From: Bryobacterales bacterium
GTDB taxonomy: Bacteria > Acidobacteriota > Terriglobia > Bryobacterales > UBA6623
Assembly (NCBI GenBank): GCA_028819235.1
Contig: JAPPMC010000115.1
Location: 1 to 55,542, forward strand
DNA: 55,542 nt
Direction of reading: 5' to 3'
Each line of letters starts with the position of its first letter. Position 1 is the first letter of the stretch. This document shows positions 26,105 through 35,885 of the stretch, piece after piece. The notes below the pieces were generated by a model, which was not told the DNA's origin, made no database searches, and was given only the letters and a program-made list of their open reading frames with translations. The translations under genes and the position numbers were made by a program.

Positions 26105-29100
26105 GTGAGTGTTCCTGACCAAAACCACATCAATCAAGTTCGCGAAGCCTTATGGCGACAATCTGGAGCCGGTGCATCAGTCATGGTCGGCAGCGGATTC
26201 AGCCGAAACGCACGCAGGATCCGCCCCGATTCGCGGCCCATGCCGATGCTAAACGAGCTGGCAGCCCACATTCGCAGGATCCTATACCCCAACTGCGAAC
26301 CTGTGAAAAAACTACCTTCAGAACGAATCCTTCGGCTTGCGCAGGAGTATCAAGGAGAATTCGGCCCCGCTGCATTACACGACATACTACGGAGATTGGT
26401 GCGGGATGATGACTACGTTCCAGACAGTGCCCATAAGCGCCTCATTCAGATGCCTTGGGCTGATGTCTTCACAACAAATTGGGACACCCTCCTAGAACGC
26501 GCATGCAAACTGGTCCCAGATAGGTCCTATACGATCGTCCAGAGCAGTGCAGATATTCCGAGGGGAGCTCGTCCGCGTGTTGTGAAGCTACATGGTTCTC
26601 TTCCAAATCCTCCTCTTATTTTGACCGACGAAGATTATCGACGGTACCCATTCGATTTCGCACCATTTGTAAACACTGTTCAACAGGCAATGATGGAAAC
26701 TGTGTTTTTGCTCATCGGCTTTTCGGGAAACGATCCAAATTTCATCCATTGGGCAGGCTGGGTTCGAGACAATCTCGGTGAGGCAGCTCCCAAGATCTAT
26801 CTCGCTGGGTACCTCAATCTGCCGCGACCGACCCGCAATATGCTCAGAGGACGCAACGTGATTCCGATTGACCTTGCTGAGCATCCGAGAGCTACCGAAT
26901 GGCCTGTCAATTTACGACATGACTACTCTACACAGTGGATTCTTTCCTCGTTGGAGTGCGGTCAGCCCTACGACATATCGAAGTGGCCCACGCCACGGTC
27001 TAAGGCGTTTTGTCGTGATCAAGATCCCCTGCTACAGCCGATTGTAGCGAACGTATCAACAGAACCGAGAAACGAGCCCTTACAACCGCCAAGCGAAGTG
27101 GAACCAAAGGATACGGTAGCAGTTGTAACGGAAGCGATGTCCGTCTGGGCTCACAACCGCAGAAACTATCCGGGATGGCTTGTGATTCCAGCGCCTGTGC
27201 GGAGGAGACTGCGGGAATCCACTAGAGCATGGACTCCACTAGTCCTCAAGGCGTTGCCCCAGATGTCGCCGCCAGTGCAGCTTTCAGCTGTCCGTGAACT
27301 TGTGTGGAGATACGAGGGTGCGCTTTCCAGAATACCCAAAGACTTGGCTATGGCCGCAAACGAAGCCTTTATCTGGGCCGAACACACTTCGCGAACTATC
27401 GCGAGCAGAGAAGACGAAGCTAACGATTGGACCTCGATACGGAGATCATCGAGGGAGATAGGCCTAGCCCTTTTGACGGAAGCAAGATATCGTATGGACG
27501 CCACGGAATTCCAAATGCGACTTGGAACTCTCGAGCCACTCCTGAACGACGATCCAGACGTTCAGAATCGTGTCCACCACGAACGCTGTCTATGGGCTCT
27601 GTGGTCGCTCGATTACAAGATGTTGTCAGAGCGTTTGGGCAAATGGAGAACTACCGAGGGCGATCCTGCTTGGATGCTTCGCAAGAGCGCACTCCTCAGA
27701 GAAGTTGGAAGAGACAAGGAGGCTACTCGTCTCAGTGAGAAGACACTTGAGACCATCAGGTCCGTACCTAACGATGGACAGGATCTTAGAGTCCCTTCGC
27801 GAGAAGGATGGGCATTATGGAGTGTGCTTGATTTTTCGACCTATTCCAATGTCCACACGGAGTGGAGCAAGTTGGCCCCGATAAAATGCGATCCGTCGAT
27901 GGAACTCACATATCTTTCCCGCGAGCTGGAAGGCAACTTTGTCGATGAGAATCCGCCATCGTTTGACTTGGGTGTCCGAACGCAGCAGTCGTCACTCTTC
28001 TTCACGCCAGATATTTCTACCACCGCGTATCATAGCCTGCGCTTGTCTGAAGTGGGCGGTTTGCCTCCATTCGTCAATTCGACTTTTGGAGTCGCTGGAC
28101 CGTTACTAAAGCTAGCGGCGGAGAATTTATTCACGGCAGATCCCGGATTGGCAATCCGCCATATATTACGCGTCACTAGGTATGATCAGGGCAAAGGCCT
28201 CAAACGTGCCTTCTCTCGGCAGAGAGTAGCCGCCCTAGAAGAGTCAACCGCACGCACAGTAGCTGGGTGTTCCAGAACTCTGGTCCGATACTCGATCGCA
28301 CAAATTGAGGCGACAGCTCCGAACCGAAATGTTTTTTGGTTTGAGCGTGCCCGTGTCGCAATGGAAGGGCTATCTCGCTTGGTATTGCGGCTGGATGGAG
28401 TTACAATTGATGAGGTGTTCGGTGAGGCTCTTGATCTTTATAGAAAGCCTCAGATCGCTTCCGAGTTCTGGTTTCATCAACCTTTGCGAAACCTCATCCG
28501 ACGATCTTGGGAGTCTTTATTGGATGAGCAACGTGCCGAGCGGTTGCTTGATGTCTTGGAAACACCCATCGTAGGGACAGACGGTCTCAGGACACAATCC
28601 AGACACTTTCCAGATCCCGGTGAAGTTGTCTCGGCTGATGACCGAGCGCCGAAGCGAACTAAAGAGAACAACTCCCGTTGGGCATCAATAGTGGGAGAGT
28701 TGGTGCGCAACCTCGGAATCGAAGGGATGGCGCGAGAGCGTGCGGCCAGTAGACTCGGGTCGATCGCGTTCTTGAACCGATTGACGAATGCTGAAGAAGC
28801 GAAAATTGCAGATGCGTTGTGGGATTCACGGTTTGGTGGTGATGGTGACCTACCCGGCGGAACCAATTTCTTTGACTTTGCATTCATAGTGCTACCGCAG
28901 CCCACGGAAGGTGTAGGAAGACACGTGTTCGGCCGAAAATGGCTTGGTGGAGACGTCCCCGATCGTGCATTGGCTGATCCGCTCGACAGAGTCACAAGCG
29001 CGGGCCTCGCAATAACGAAGAGAGACCCTAAGAATGTTGATGACATCCTCTGGCAGACGGGACTCTCAATACCGTTCTTACGGCGACACGGACATAGTTT

Positions 29101-29977
29101 GGCACTGAAGCCGGAAGAGAAAGAGTATCTCATCCGCGTGATCGAGCAATGGATTGAGATTAGTGTAACAGGAATGTCAACGGTTGATCAGTATACCTTG
29201 GGTGGATGGAAACAGTCACTTGAGCGTGCCTGCGATGGGTTGTCATGGATGCTGTCTGAGTTGCAAATTCGTCCGCCTCTTACGGGTCAGATGTATAAGA
29301 AGGTGCAGGAGTTAATCGACGAGGGTATTCCGAGCTATGGGTTACTGCCTGGCATTGCGAATGGTGAACCAGCACTAAGCGATGAAGTAGCCCTTCTGAT
29401 GTCAACCGGGCTGGTATCAGATGACGAAGATGGGGCACGGAACAGCTTGTTTGGTCTCCACAGATGGATGCTCTGGGCTTCCGACTCGGCCCTTGCATTT
29501 GCGTCTCCTCCGGAATATTTAGTGCAAGAGATTGGCATTGCTATTGCAACGAGAAGAAGAACGATTCTTGCCGAGGCGCTCTACACCGCAAAGTGGGTGT
29601 TTAGCGAGGGAGGGGAGACGTATCGGCGGAAGATTGAAGACTTGGTGCTAAAGGGAATGAGCTATTTGACAGAAGAGTTACGCTATGATCGGGAGGAACC
29701 GTTTGGTGTCGAGTTTGACGTGCCTCGCGCACGGTGGCGCTGTGCGCAGGTCGCTCGGGCGATGGCCAAACGGGGGTTGGGAGAACGCGCGGTGGTTCGA
29801 AAGTGGCTGGAGATGGGAAGAGACGATCCGTTGCCCGAGGTCAGACGTGTGGCGGCCAGCTGGCGCGTTGCGACAGCGGTAGGGTCTGTGAGCGACGGTG
29901 AGCGGCGGTGTGGGCAGTCGAGGGATTCGCACACAGCCGCAGTAGACGCGGACGGCGATAGTGAAGGTACTGGCTAG
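26105..29977 (+). CDS. Large SIR2-domain protein, candidate anti-phage NADase
   Basis: 1,290 aa with a GTG start at 26105 (GGAG upstream). Residues about 10-290 form a SIR2-like NAD-binding domain: VMVGSGFSRNA at 27-37, VFTTNWDTLLERA with Asn125, VVKLHGSLPNPP with His163, and LIGFSGNDPNF. The remaining 1,000 residues are long, mainly helical and without Walker or membrane motifs. This is the layout of defence-associated sirtuins, which deplete NAD on sensing phage proteins, though no known subtype is proven. Codon use is less GC-rich than in the chromosome around it. It begins 223 bp beyond the older transposon end and has no co-transcribed partner. Confidence 0.82.
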   Translation: MSVPDQNHINQVREALWRQSGAGASVMVGSGFSRNARRIRPDSRPMPMLNELAAHIRRILYPNCEPVKKLPSERILRLAQEYQGEFGPAALHDILRRLVRDDDYVPDSAHKRLIQMPWADVFTTNWDTLLERACKLVPDRSYTIVQSSADIPRGARPRVVKLHGSLPNPPLILTDEDYRRYPFDFAPFVNTVQQAMMETVFLLIGFSGNDPNFIHWAGWVRDNLGEAAPKIYLAGYLNLPRPTRNMLRGRNVIPIDLAEHPRATEWPVNLRHDYSTQWILSSLECGQPYDISKWPTPRSKAFCRDQDPLLQPIVANVSTEPRNEPLQPPSEVEPKDTVAVVTEAMSVWAHNRRNYPGWLVIPAPVRRRLRESTRAWTPLVLKALPQMSPPVQLSAVRELVWRYEGALSRIPKDLAMAANEAFIWAEHTSRTIASREDEANDWTSIRRSSREIGLALLTEARYRMDATEFQMRLGTLEPLLNDDPDVQNRVHHERCLWALWSLDYKMLSERLGKWRTTEGDPAWMLRKSALLREVGRDKEATRLSEKTLETIRSVPNDGQDLRVPSREGWALWSVLDFSTYSNVHTEWSKLAPIKCDPSMELTYLSRELEGNFVDENPPSFDLGVRTQQSSLFFTPDISTTAYHSLRLSEVGGLPPFVNSTFGVAGPLLKLAAENLFTADPGLAIRHILRVTRYDQGKGLKRAFSRQRVAALEESTARTVAGCSRTLVRYSIAQIEATAPNRNVFWFERARVAMEGLSRLVLRLDGVTIDEVFGEALDLYRKPQIASEFWFHQPLRNLIRRSWESLLDEQRAERLLDVLETPIVGTDGLRTQSRHFPDPGEVVSADDRAPKRTKENNSRWASIVGELVRNLGIEGMARERAASRLGSIAFLNRLTNAEEAKIADALWDSRFGGDGDLPGGTNFFDFAFIVLPQPTEGVGRHVFGRKWLGGDVPDRALADPLDRVTSAGLAITKRDPKNVDDILWQTGLSIPFLRRHGHSLALKPEEKEYLIRVIEQWIEISVTGMSTVDQYTLGGWKQSLERACDGLSWMLSELQIRPPLTGQMYKKVQELIDEGIPSYGLLPGIANGEPALSDEVALLMSTGLVSDDEDGARNSLFGLHRWMLWASDSALAFASPPEYLVQEIGIAIATRRRTILAEALYTAKWVFSEGGETYRRKIEDLVLKGMSYLTEELRYDREEPFGVEFDVPRARWRCAQVARAMAKRGLGERAVVRKWLEMGRDDPLPEVRRVAASWRVATAVGSVSDGERRCGQSRDSHTAAVDADGDSEGTG

Positions 29978-30662
29978 TTGGCGGCGGTCGTGCTTGGGAA
30001 TTGCATCTGGCGTGAAGACTACCTTGTTCGGGAGCCGAACGGCAGCTGACGCCGATGCGCCGAGCAACACCTAGAAGTTCCGCCAGTCGATTTCGCCTTT
30101 TCAGCTATTGTGATCGGATGGAGCGAGATGTTGCCCCGCGATAGGAATCGCAGACCGTGAAATTGTGGTTCAACTTAGAATACTGGCTTGCGCCTTGCGG
30201 CGGAGTGGCCTGACAAATGTCTACTTTCGTCTAGTTGCTTCTATTCGCTTTGCGCACTCAGGTGCCGGTCGCGATGTCAGCCTCCCTGCACCACCGGACG
30301 GCCCTCAAGATGGTTGTGTCTCAGACGGAACAGTCCAAACCTGCCGCGAGTACTCCGTCGAACCGCGGGCGGTTGCCTCTCTCCCCGTCAGTTCCAGCGA
30401 CGAGCCGGTACCCTACGCTGTTGCGGTTCTACGCGCACCGATCGTGACCGCATCCGGTTTTCCCAGATCTTTCTGGGCGTTATGGAGAGTTTCTGTCTAG
30501 CGGCGGTGAACATGCTCAGTCCCGAGTTGCGGTCAGTCCCCTTCCTCTCCCGGACTGCCCGCCGCCGATTGCACGGGATGGGAGTCGGAGACCTGCCGAC
30601 GCTTGCTACCATAAGAACGCACCGGGCGTGGTCGGAGTGTCGCGCTCGGTCGGTTGGCCCAA
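29978..30662. other. Intergenic, no gene seen
   Basis: About 685 bp between the SIR2 gene and the S41 protease gene. Open frames here, such as the plus-strand one from 30188 that runs antiphase into the protease gene, are shadows without coding signature. A -10-like TACCAT near 30606 may serve the protease. Confidence 0.4.
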
Positions 30663-32252
30663 ATGCAAGGAATCTCGCGTTGGTTCGTGCCGTTGGCGAT
30701 ATCTCTTGTCGTTCTGACCGTCGTGCTGATGGTCGGCGGTCCATCAAAGCGCGTCTCGGCCGACTCCGGGGACGCGGAGATCCAGCAGAGCCTCGCCGAC
30801 TTCTCCGAACTCTTGGCCACTGTCGAGTCGCACTACGCAACCGACGTGGATGCCAGGGAAGTGCTGTTCAACGGGGCGATTCCGCGGATGCTGCGCATGC
30901 TGGACCCCCACTCCTCCTTCTTCAACCCGGAGGCCTACAAGCAGTTGCGGGACGACCAGAAGGGAAGCTACGCGGGCGTTGGCATGCACATCGGCGACCG
31001 TGGCGGCAGCACGATTGTGGTCGCTCCCATGCCCCGCACGCCTGCCTATCGGGCCGGGCTCCGTCCGGGCGACGTGATTGTCGAGGTGGATGGGAAGAAT
31101 GTGGAGGACCTCTCCGTTTTGGAGGTCTCTCAGCGACTGCGCGGCCAGGTCAGCACGAATGTAAGGATCGGCATCGAGCGCAGGGGCTCCGAGAGCCTTC
31201 TCGAGATCACAGTTACGCGCGCACGTATTCCGCGGCCGTCCGTTCCTACCAGTTTCGAGGTCAAGCCCGGGGTCGGCTTTGTGCGGATCGACACCTTTAA
31301 CGAAAACACGGGCCGAGAGCTGGACGAAGCGCTCTCCAAGCTCAAGGTTGAGCGGCTGGGTGGTCTCGTCCTAGACTTGCGCGGCAATCGCGGTGGCCTT
31401 CTGAGCGAAGGCGTGCGGGTCTCGGATCGCTTCTTGGATAAGGGCAAGACCATCGTTTCCCACCATGGCCGTGCCTCGCAAGAGCGCATGTACACTGTGC
31501 GCCGGGGGAACCGTGGCCACGTCTACCCCATGGTGGTCATGGTGGACTGCAACTCAGCCTCAGCTTCGGAGATAGTCGCGGGAGCGCTGCAGGATCATGA
31601 CCGTGCCCTGATCGTAGGGAGCAACACCTTCGGCAAAGGACTCGTGCAGACCGTCTTCGTGCTGTCTCAGTCAGCGGGCCTTGCTCTGACCACAGCCCGC
31701 TACTACACCCCTAGCGGGCGACTCATCCAGCGCCGATACGACGGCGTGTCGATGCTCGAGTACTACAGCAACCCCTGCAGCGAGGGCTATCGGCCACAGC
31801 GCGACGGAGTGCGCCTGACCGGAAAGGGTCGCCAGGTGTTCGCAGGGGGAGGTATCACGCCCGACATCGAGCTCCAAGAGCGGAAGGCAAACGACTTTCA
31901 GTGGCTCTTGACACGCCGCTATGCCATAGAGACCTTCGCTCAGGACTACAGCCGTGACCACCCCGACCTAGCAATGGGCTGGGACGTCAGCCCGGATGTC
32001 CTACAGAGCTTCCGGGAGTTCTTGGTTGCCGAGTCGATCGAGTTCGACGGCGAGGACTTCGACGCCAATCTCGACTATCTGCGCAGGTCGATCAAGCGCT
32101 ATGTCTACGACTCGGCTTACGACATCGAGGTCGGCCAGCGTGTGTACTACGAGCTCGACCCCGATGTGCAGCAGGCCCTCGACGCCCTGCCGAGAGCGAG
32201 AATGCTGCTGGAGGGCGGTGCGCGCCTGGTCGCCGGACTTCCCTCGCAGTAG
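30663..32252 (+). CDS. S41-family C-terminal processing peptidase (CtpA/Prc type)
   Basis: 529 aa from the ATG at 30663 (an in-frame TTG lies at 30654). A signal anchor (ISRWFVPLAISLVVLTVVLM) is followed by a helical part with LDPHSSFFNPEAYKQL. Then come a PDZ domain (GVGMHIGDRGGSTIVVAPMP to YRAGLRPGDVIVEVDGKNVE) and the protease core. The catalytic Ser is in NSASASEIVAGAL and the Lys in SNTFGKGLVQT. The family trims C-termini of periplasmic proteins. The C-terminal extension of about 120 residues (DYLRRSIKRYVYDSAYDIEV) is common in acidobacterial and myxobacterial forms. Confidence 0.9.
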   Translation: MQGISRWFVPLAISLVVLTVVLMVGGPSKRVSADSGDAEIQQSLADFSELLATVESHYATDVDAREVLFNGAIPRMLRMLDPHSSFFNPEAYKQLRDDQKGSYAGVGMHIGDRGGSTIVVAPMPRTPAYRAGLRPGDVIVEVDGKNVEDLSVLEVSQRLRGQVSTNVRIGIERRGSESLLEITVTRARIPRPSVPTSFEVKPGVGFVRIDTFNENTGRELDEALSKLKVERLGGLVLDLRGNRGGLLSEGVRVSDRFLDKGKTIVSHHGRASQERMYTVRRGNRGHVYPMVVMVDCNSASASEIVAGALQDHDRALIVGSNTFGKGLVQTVFVLSQSAGLALTTARYYTPSGRLIQRRYDGVSMLEYYSNPCSEGYRPQRDGVRLTGKGRQVFAGGGITPDIELQERKANDFQWLLTRRYAIETFAQDYSRDHPDLAMGWDVSPDVLQSFREFLVAESIEFDGEDFDANLDYLRRSIKRYVYDSAYDIEVGQRVYYELDPDVQQALDALPRARMLLEGGARLVAGLPSQ

Positions 32253-32603
32253 CCTAGACGGGGGCGCGGGCCGCCTCTCGGGCGAATAGTCCCACAGAGT
32301 CGCAGGGCATCGACGGGCGGCCGATTCACCGCCCACCGCCGAACACGGCGCTGGCGGGCGGCGTCCCGTGCACCGAGGTACGGGGATCGCCCGTTAAGGC
32401 GTCCCGACAGCCGCTGGGCCTCTGCCGCCTAGACTGAATCGCCCTGGAGATGGGCAGAATTGGGTGCAGCCTGCAGGAGCCAGCAGGTATGAGCACGGCG
32501 CTCCCCAAGCCGGAATCTGCGTTGGCCCGCAGTGGCTCGGTATCGCCGGCCCACTAGAGACCGAGGCCGCAGCATTGCCCCCACGAATCGCTTGGCTAGG
32601 GAA
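32253..32603. other. Convergent intergenic region
   Basis: 351 bp between the protease gene and nrdR, which converge. A weak hairpin GGGCGG (32315-32320) / CCGCCC (32329-32334) without a T-tract is the only structure noticed; no gene is supported. Confidence 0.35.
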
Positions 32604-33059
32604 TCAGTCCTGCTTCCTACTCTGGCTGATGGCCTCCAAGAACTGCCGCTCGTCCTGAAAGTCGCGGTAGACCGACGCAAAGCGGACGTACGCAACCCTG
32701 TCCACGCGCTTGAGCTCCTTCATGAGGAGTTCCCCTATGTCCCGCGTTGTGCACTCGTTGTCGGCGGATTCGATGGCCAGCCTTTCCGTCAGCCGGACAA
32801 TTGCCTGAATTGTGGCCATCGCGACGGGCCGCTTCTCGCATGCTCGCAAGAGCCCCTGCAGGACCTTCTGCCGGTCGAAGCGTTCCCTCCTGCGGTCCTT
32901 CTTCACCACCATCAGGGGAATCTCGTCGACCCGCTCGTACGTCGTGAACCGCCTGCTGCAATCCATGCAGCGCCGACGGCGCCGGATCGCCTCGCCTTCC
33001 TGGGTGATGCGCGAGTCCACCACCTTGGTCTTCGGATGTTCGCAATACGGGCATCTCAC
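32604..33059 (-). CDS. nrdR: Transcriptional repressor NrdR
   Basis: 151 aa. The GTG at 33059 gives VRCPYCEHPKTKVVDSR, the standard NrdR N-terminus, so the longer frame to 33248 is rejected. The zinc ribbon is CPYC with RRRCMDCSRRFTTYE, followed by the ATP-cone domain (PLMVVKKDRRRERFDRQKVL to VYRDFQD). NrdR senses ATP/dATP and represses ribonucleotide reductase genes. No nrd gene is in this window. It is divergent from the sulfatase gene with 55 bp between start codons. Confidence 0.95.
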   Translation of the reverse strand: MRCPYCEHPKTKVVDSRITQEGEAIRRRRRCMDCSRRFTTYERVDEIPLMVVKKDRRRERFDRQKVLQGLLRACEKRPVAMATIQAIVRLTERLAIESADNECTTRDIGELLMKELKRVDRVAYVRFASVYRDFQDERQFLEAISQSRKQD

Positions 33060-33102
33060 AGCAGTGCGCCCCGATACTACTATCGCCCATAGCGCCCACG
33101 GG

Positions 33103-33108
33103 TATACT
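33103..33108 (+). promoter_or_regulatory. -10 element six bases before the sulfatase start
   Basis: TATACT lies 6 bp upstream of the ATG at 33115, so a transcript starting at the usual distance would begin at or next to the start codon. No ribosome site fits in between. This suggests a leaderless mRNA. Confidence 0.45.
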
Positions 33109-33114
33109 CGGAAA

Positions 33115-34956
33115 ATGCCGTTGCGTCTGATCGCCTTGGCGTATTCCTTAGCGCTGGCAGGGCTCGCGCAGCCCCCCAATATCCTCTGGATCAGTTCCGA
33201 GGACAACGGGCCCCACTTGGGCGTGTACGGGGACGAGTACGCGACCACTCCGAACCTGGACGCACTTGGCAGGCGCGGAATGATCTACCGCAAGGCCTGG
33301 TCGACGGCTCCCGTCTGCGCGCCCGCGCGCACGACCATCATCAGCGGAATGTACCCGCCGTCCACTGGATCCCAGCACATGCGGTCTCGCACGAGGCTTC
33401 CCGGCTCGATGAGGATGTTCCCACAGTACCTTCGCGATGCAGGGTACTACGTGTCCAACAACTCCAAAGAGGACTACAACCTAGAGAAGCCGGGACAGGT
33501 CTGGGACGAGTCAAGTCGCGAGGCGCACTGGCGAAAGAGGGCTCCCGGCCAGCCGTTCTTCGCCGTGTTCAACTTTACCGTGACCCACGAATCGCAGATC
33601 CGAAGGCGCCCGCACACCAAGGTGCACCCTCCTTCTGAAGTGCGGGTTCCCGGGTACCACCCCGACACTGAGGAGAGCCGGACCGATTGGGCCCAATACC
33701 ACGACAAGGTATCCGAAATGGACCGGATGGCCGGCCATGTCTTGGATGAGCTGCGAGAGGACGGGCTCGAGGACAGCACGATCGTCTTCTACTGGGCAGA
33801 CCACGGCCCTGGGATGCCGAGAAGCAAGCGTTGGACGTACAACTCGGGCTTGCACGTGCCGATGATGCTCGTCATCCCTGAGAGTCTCCGCCATCTGCGG
33901 CCTCCCGAATACACGCCAGGCGGCGAGAGCCAGCGCTTGGTGGGTTTCGTCGACCTTGCGCCTACCGTGCTGAGTTTGGCGGGCATCGAGCCCCCGGCGC
34001 ACCTCCAAGGGCACGCCTTCGCCGGTCCGTACGTGACCGAGCCGCCTGCCTTCGCTTACGGTTTCCGGGGCCGCATGGACGAGCGCTACGACATGGTTCG
34101 GGCAGTGACGGACGGGCGCTACGTTTACATGCGGAACTTCATGCCCCACCGCATCTACGGCCAATACATCCGGTACATGTTCCAGACGCCGACCACCGCG
34201 GTTTGGCACAGGCAGTACCAGCAGGGACGGCTGAAGCCGCCCCGGACGCACTTCTGGGAGCCCAAGCCGGCGGAGGAGCTGTACGACCTTGAGCGGGATC
34301 CGGACGAAACCCGAAACTTGGCCGGCAGCGCGGATCACTCCGCTATTCTCAATCGTCTGCGCGCAGCGAGGAGAGAGTGGTCGCTGTCGATTCGTGACCT
34401 TGGCTTTCTGCCGGAGAGCGAGATTCACGCTCGGGCGGGCGAGGACGCCCCGCATTCCATGGGCGCTGATCCGGGTCGATTCCCTCTCGGGCGGATCATG
34501 GCGATGGCCGAACTGGCGTCTTCGCTGCGCCAAGATGTCGACGCGGATCTCCGGGACGGGCTTCGGGACGATGACGCCGCCGTTCGCTACTGGGCGGCAA
34601 CCGGCGCACTGATGCGGGGCCAAGCCTGCGTCCAAGGGATGGCTGCCGACCTCAGGCTTGCCCTTGACGACGAGAATCCCGCAGTCCGGGTGGCGGCTGG
34701 CGAAGCGCTGGGCCGCTTCGGATCCGACGATGACGTGGCCCGCGCACTGAAGGCACTGATTCCGTTGGCCGACTCGACGCGCAGCGGCCTGTACGTGGCA
34801 ATGGCTGCGCTGAATGCGTTGGACTACATGGACGGTCGTGCGGACCCCGCGCTCGATGCAATCCTGGCGCTACCCCAGGAGGACGCCGGCTACGACCAAC
34901 GCTTCCGCGCTTACGTTCCCAATTTGGTCGAGAAGATCAAGGCGGACTCCGAGTAG
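33115..34956 (+). CDS. Sulfatase (heparan N-sulfatase-like) with HEAT-like C-terminus
   Basis: 613 aa, exported (MPLRLIALAYSLALAGLAQ). The sulfatase signature is APVCAPARTTIISGMYP, with Cys68 available for conversion to formylglycine; the metal site SSEDNGPHLGVYG and WADHGPGMPRSKRW are typical of the N-sulfoglucosamine sulfohydrolase-like branch. After the sulfatase fold ends near residue 440 (the YDLERDPDETRNLA motif), the last 130 residues form short paired helices of HEAT type: VRYWAATGALMRG and PAVRVAAGEALGRFGS. That tail may dock substrate or partner proteins. A likely role is desulfation of sulfated glycans in the periplasm. Confidence 0.88.
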   Translation: MPLRLIALAYSLALAGLAQPPNILWISSEDNGPHLGVYGDEYATTPNLDALGRRGMIYRKAWSTAPVCAPARTTIISGMYPPSTGSQHMRSRTRLPGSMRMFPQYLRDAGYYVSNNSKEDYNLEKPGQVWDESSREAHWRKRAPGQPFFAVFNFTVTHESQIRRRPHTKVHPPSEVRVPGYHPDTEESRTDWAQYHDKVSEMDRMAGHVLDELREDGLEDSTIVFYWADHGPGMPRSKRWTYNSGLHVPMMLVIPESLRHLRPPEYTPGGESQRLVGFVDLAPTVLSLAGIEPPAHLQGHAFAGPYVTEPPAFAYGFRGRMDERYDMVRAVTDGRYVYMRNFMPHRIYGQYIRYMFQTPTTAVWHRQYQQGRLKPPRTHFWEPKPAEELYDLERDPDETRNLAGSADHSAILNRLRAARREWSLSIRDLGFLPESEIHARAGEDAPHSMGADPGRFPLGRIMAMAELASSLRQDVDADLRDGLRDDDAAVRYWAATGALMRGQACVQGMAADLRLALDDENPAVRVAAGEALGRFGSDDDVARALKALIPLADSTRSGLYVAMAALNALDYMDGRADPALDAILALPQEDAGYDQRFRAYVPNLVEKIKADSE

Positions 34957-35088
34957 GCTTCCACGGACCACCACTCCAGTCTTGCCTTCGCCCAGTTGGG
35001 CAGAGACGGGCGATCGGGCCCTCGTCGCGCTCCGTTCCAAGGCTCCCCGGAATGGATCGGCCGCCGCTGTAGACTGCACCTAAGGCCG

Positions 35089-35808
35089 ATGGCGATCTCG
35101 AGAAATCACGTGCCGCTGCGCGAGCGGCTCATCTTTGCCCTGGACGTTCCGGACACGAAGAGCGCCGAACAGCTTGCGGACACCCTCGCGGACTCTGTGT
35201 GTTTCTACAAGCTTGGGCTGGAACTCTTCATGGCCGGCGGGTACTTTCGCTTGGTCGACCGCCTTCTTGACGCCGGAAAGCGAGTATTCGTCGACCTGAA
35301 GTTCTTCGACGTTCCCGCGACCGTGGGGCGTGCCGTCCGCCGGTTGTCCGGGAGCGGAGTGTCGTATTGCACCGTGCATGGGAATGACTCCATCCTGGAA
35401 GCCGCCTGCGCGAACCGGGGCGACACGGGAATCTTGGCGGTCACGGCCCTGACCAGCCTTGACAGGGGTGACTTGGACGATCTGGGCTTCGACTGCGACC
35501 CCCACGAGCTCGTGCTCTCCCGAGCGAGGCGAGCATTCGAGATTGGCTGCGACGGGGTAATCTCATCCGGCTTGGAGGTGCCCGCCCTCCGGCGACACTT
35601 GGACAGCCGATTGCTGGTCGTGACTCCGGGCATCAGGCCGGTCGAGAACAGGCCGCCCGATGACCAGAAACGGACAGTGGACGTCCGCCGGGCATTCCTT
35701 AACGGGGCTGACCACATCGTGGTCGGGCGCCCGATTCGCGACGCGCGCGACCCGCGCGAGGCCGCAGAAGCGATCCAGTCGACGATCCGGACCGTCTTCG
35801 CCGAATGA
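35089..35808 (+). CDS. pyrF: Orotidine 5'-phosphate decarboxylase
   Basis: 239 aa. The ATG at 35089 gives MAISRNHVPLRERLIFALDV, the normal PyrF start; the frame upstream is excluded. The catalytic Lys/Asp array is VFVDLKFFDVPATVG, the phosphate-loop motifs are VTPGIRPV and HIVVGRPIRDARDP, and the HGNDSILEA helix is conserved. It makes UMP from OMP in the last step of pyrimidine synthesis. It stands alone between the sulfatase gene and a convergent ligase gene. Confidence 0.95.
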   Translation: MAISRNHVPLRERLIFALDVPDTKSAEQLADTLADSVCFYKLGLELFMAGGYFRLVDRLLDAGKRVFVDLKFFDVPATVGRAVRRLSGSGVSYCTVHGNDSILEAACANRGDTGILAVTALTSLDRGDLDDLGFDCDPHELVLSRARRAFEIGCDGVISSGLEVPALRRHLDSRLLVVTPGIRPVENRPPDDQKRTVDVRRAFLNGADHIVVGRPIRDARDPREAAEAIQSTIRTVFAE

Positions 35809-35885
35809 CGCAGTTCGCCCGAGCGTGCCCCGGCGCCCATTGCGGTCCCCCCGTGCCAAGCCACGTTCTGGCTGTCGGGCCTGGG

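Noticed and set aside
30188..31300. 370-codon plus-strand frame overlapping the S41 protease start
   Set aside because: Out of frame with the protease, which carries PDZ and catalytic motifs; no family match.
32315..32334. GGGCGG/CCGCCC hairpin as terminator of the protease gene
   Set aside because: Six-base stem without a T-tract; expected often in such GC-rich DNA.
33511..34635. 374-codon minus-strand frame
   Set aside because: Antisense shadow of the sulfatase at 33115-34956.
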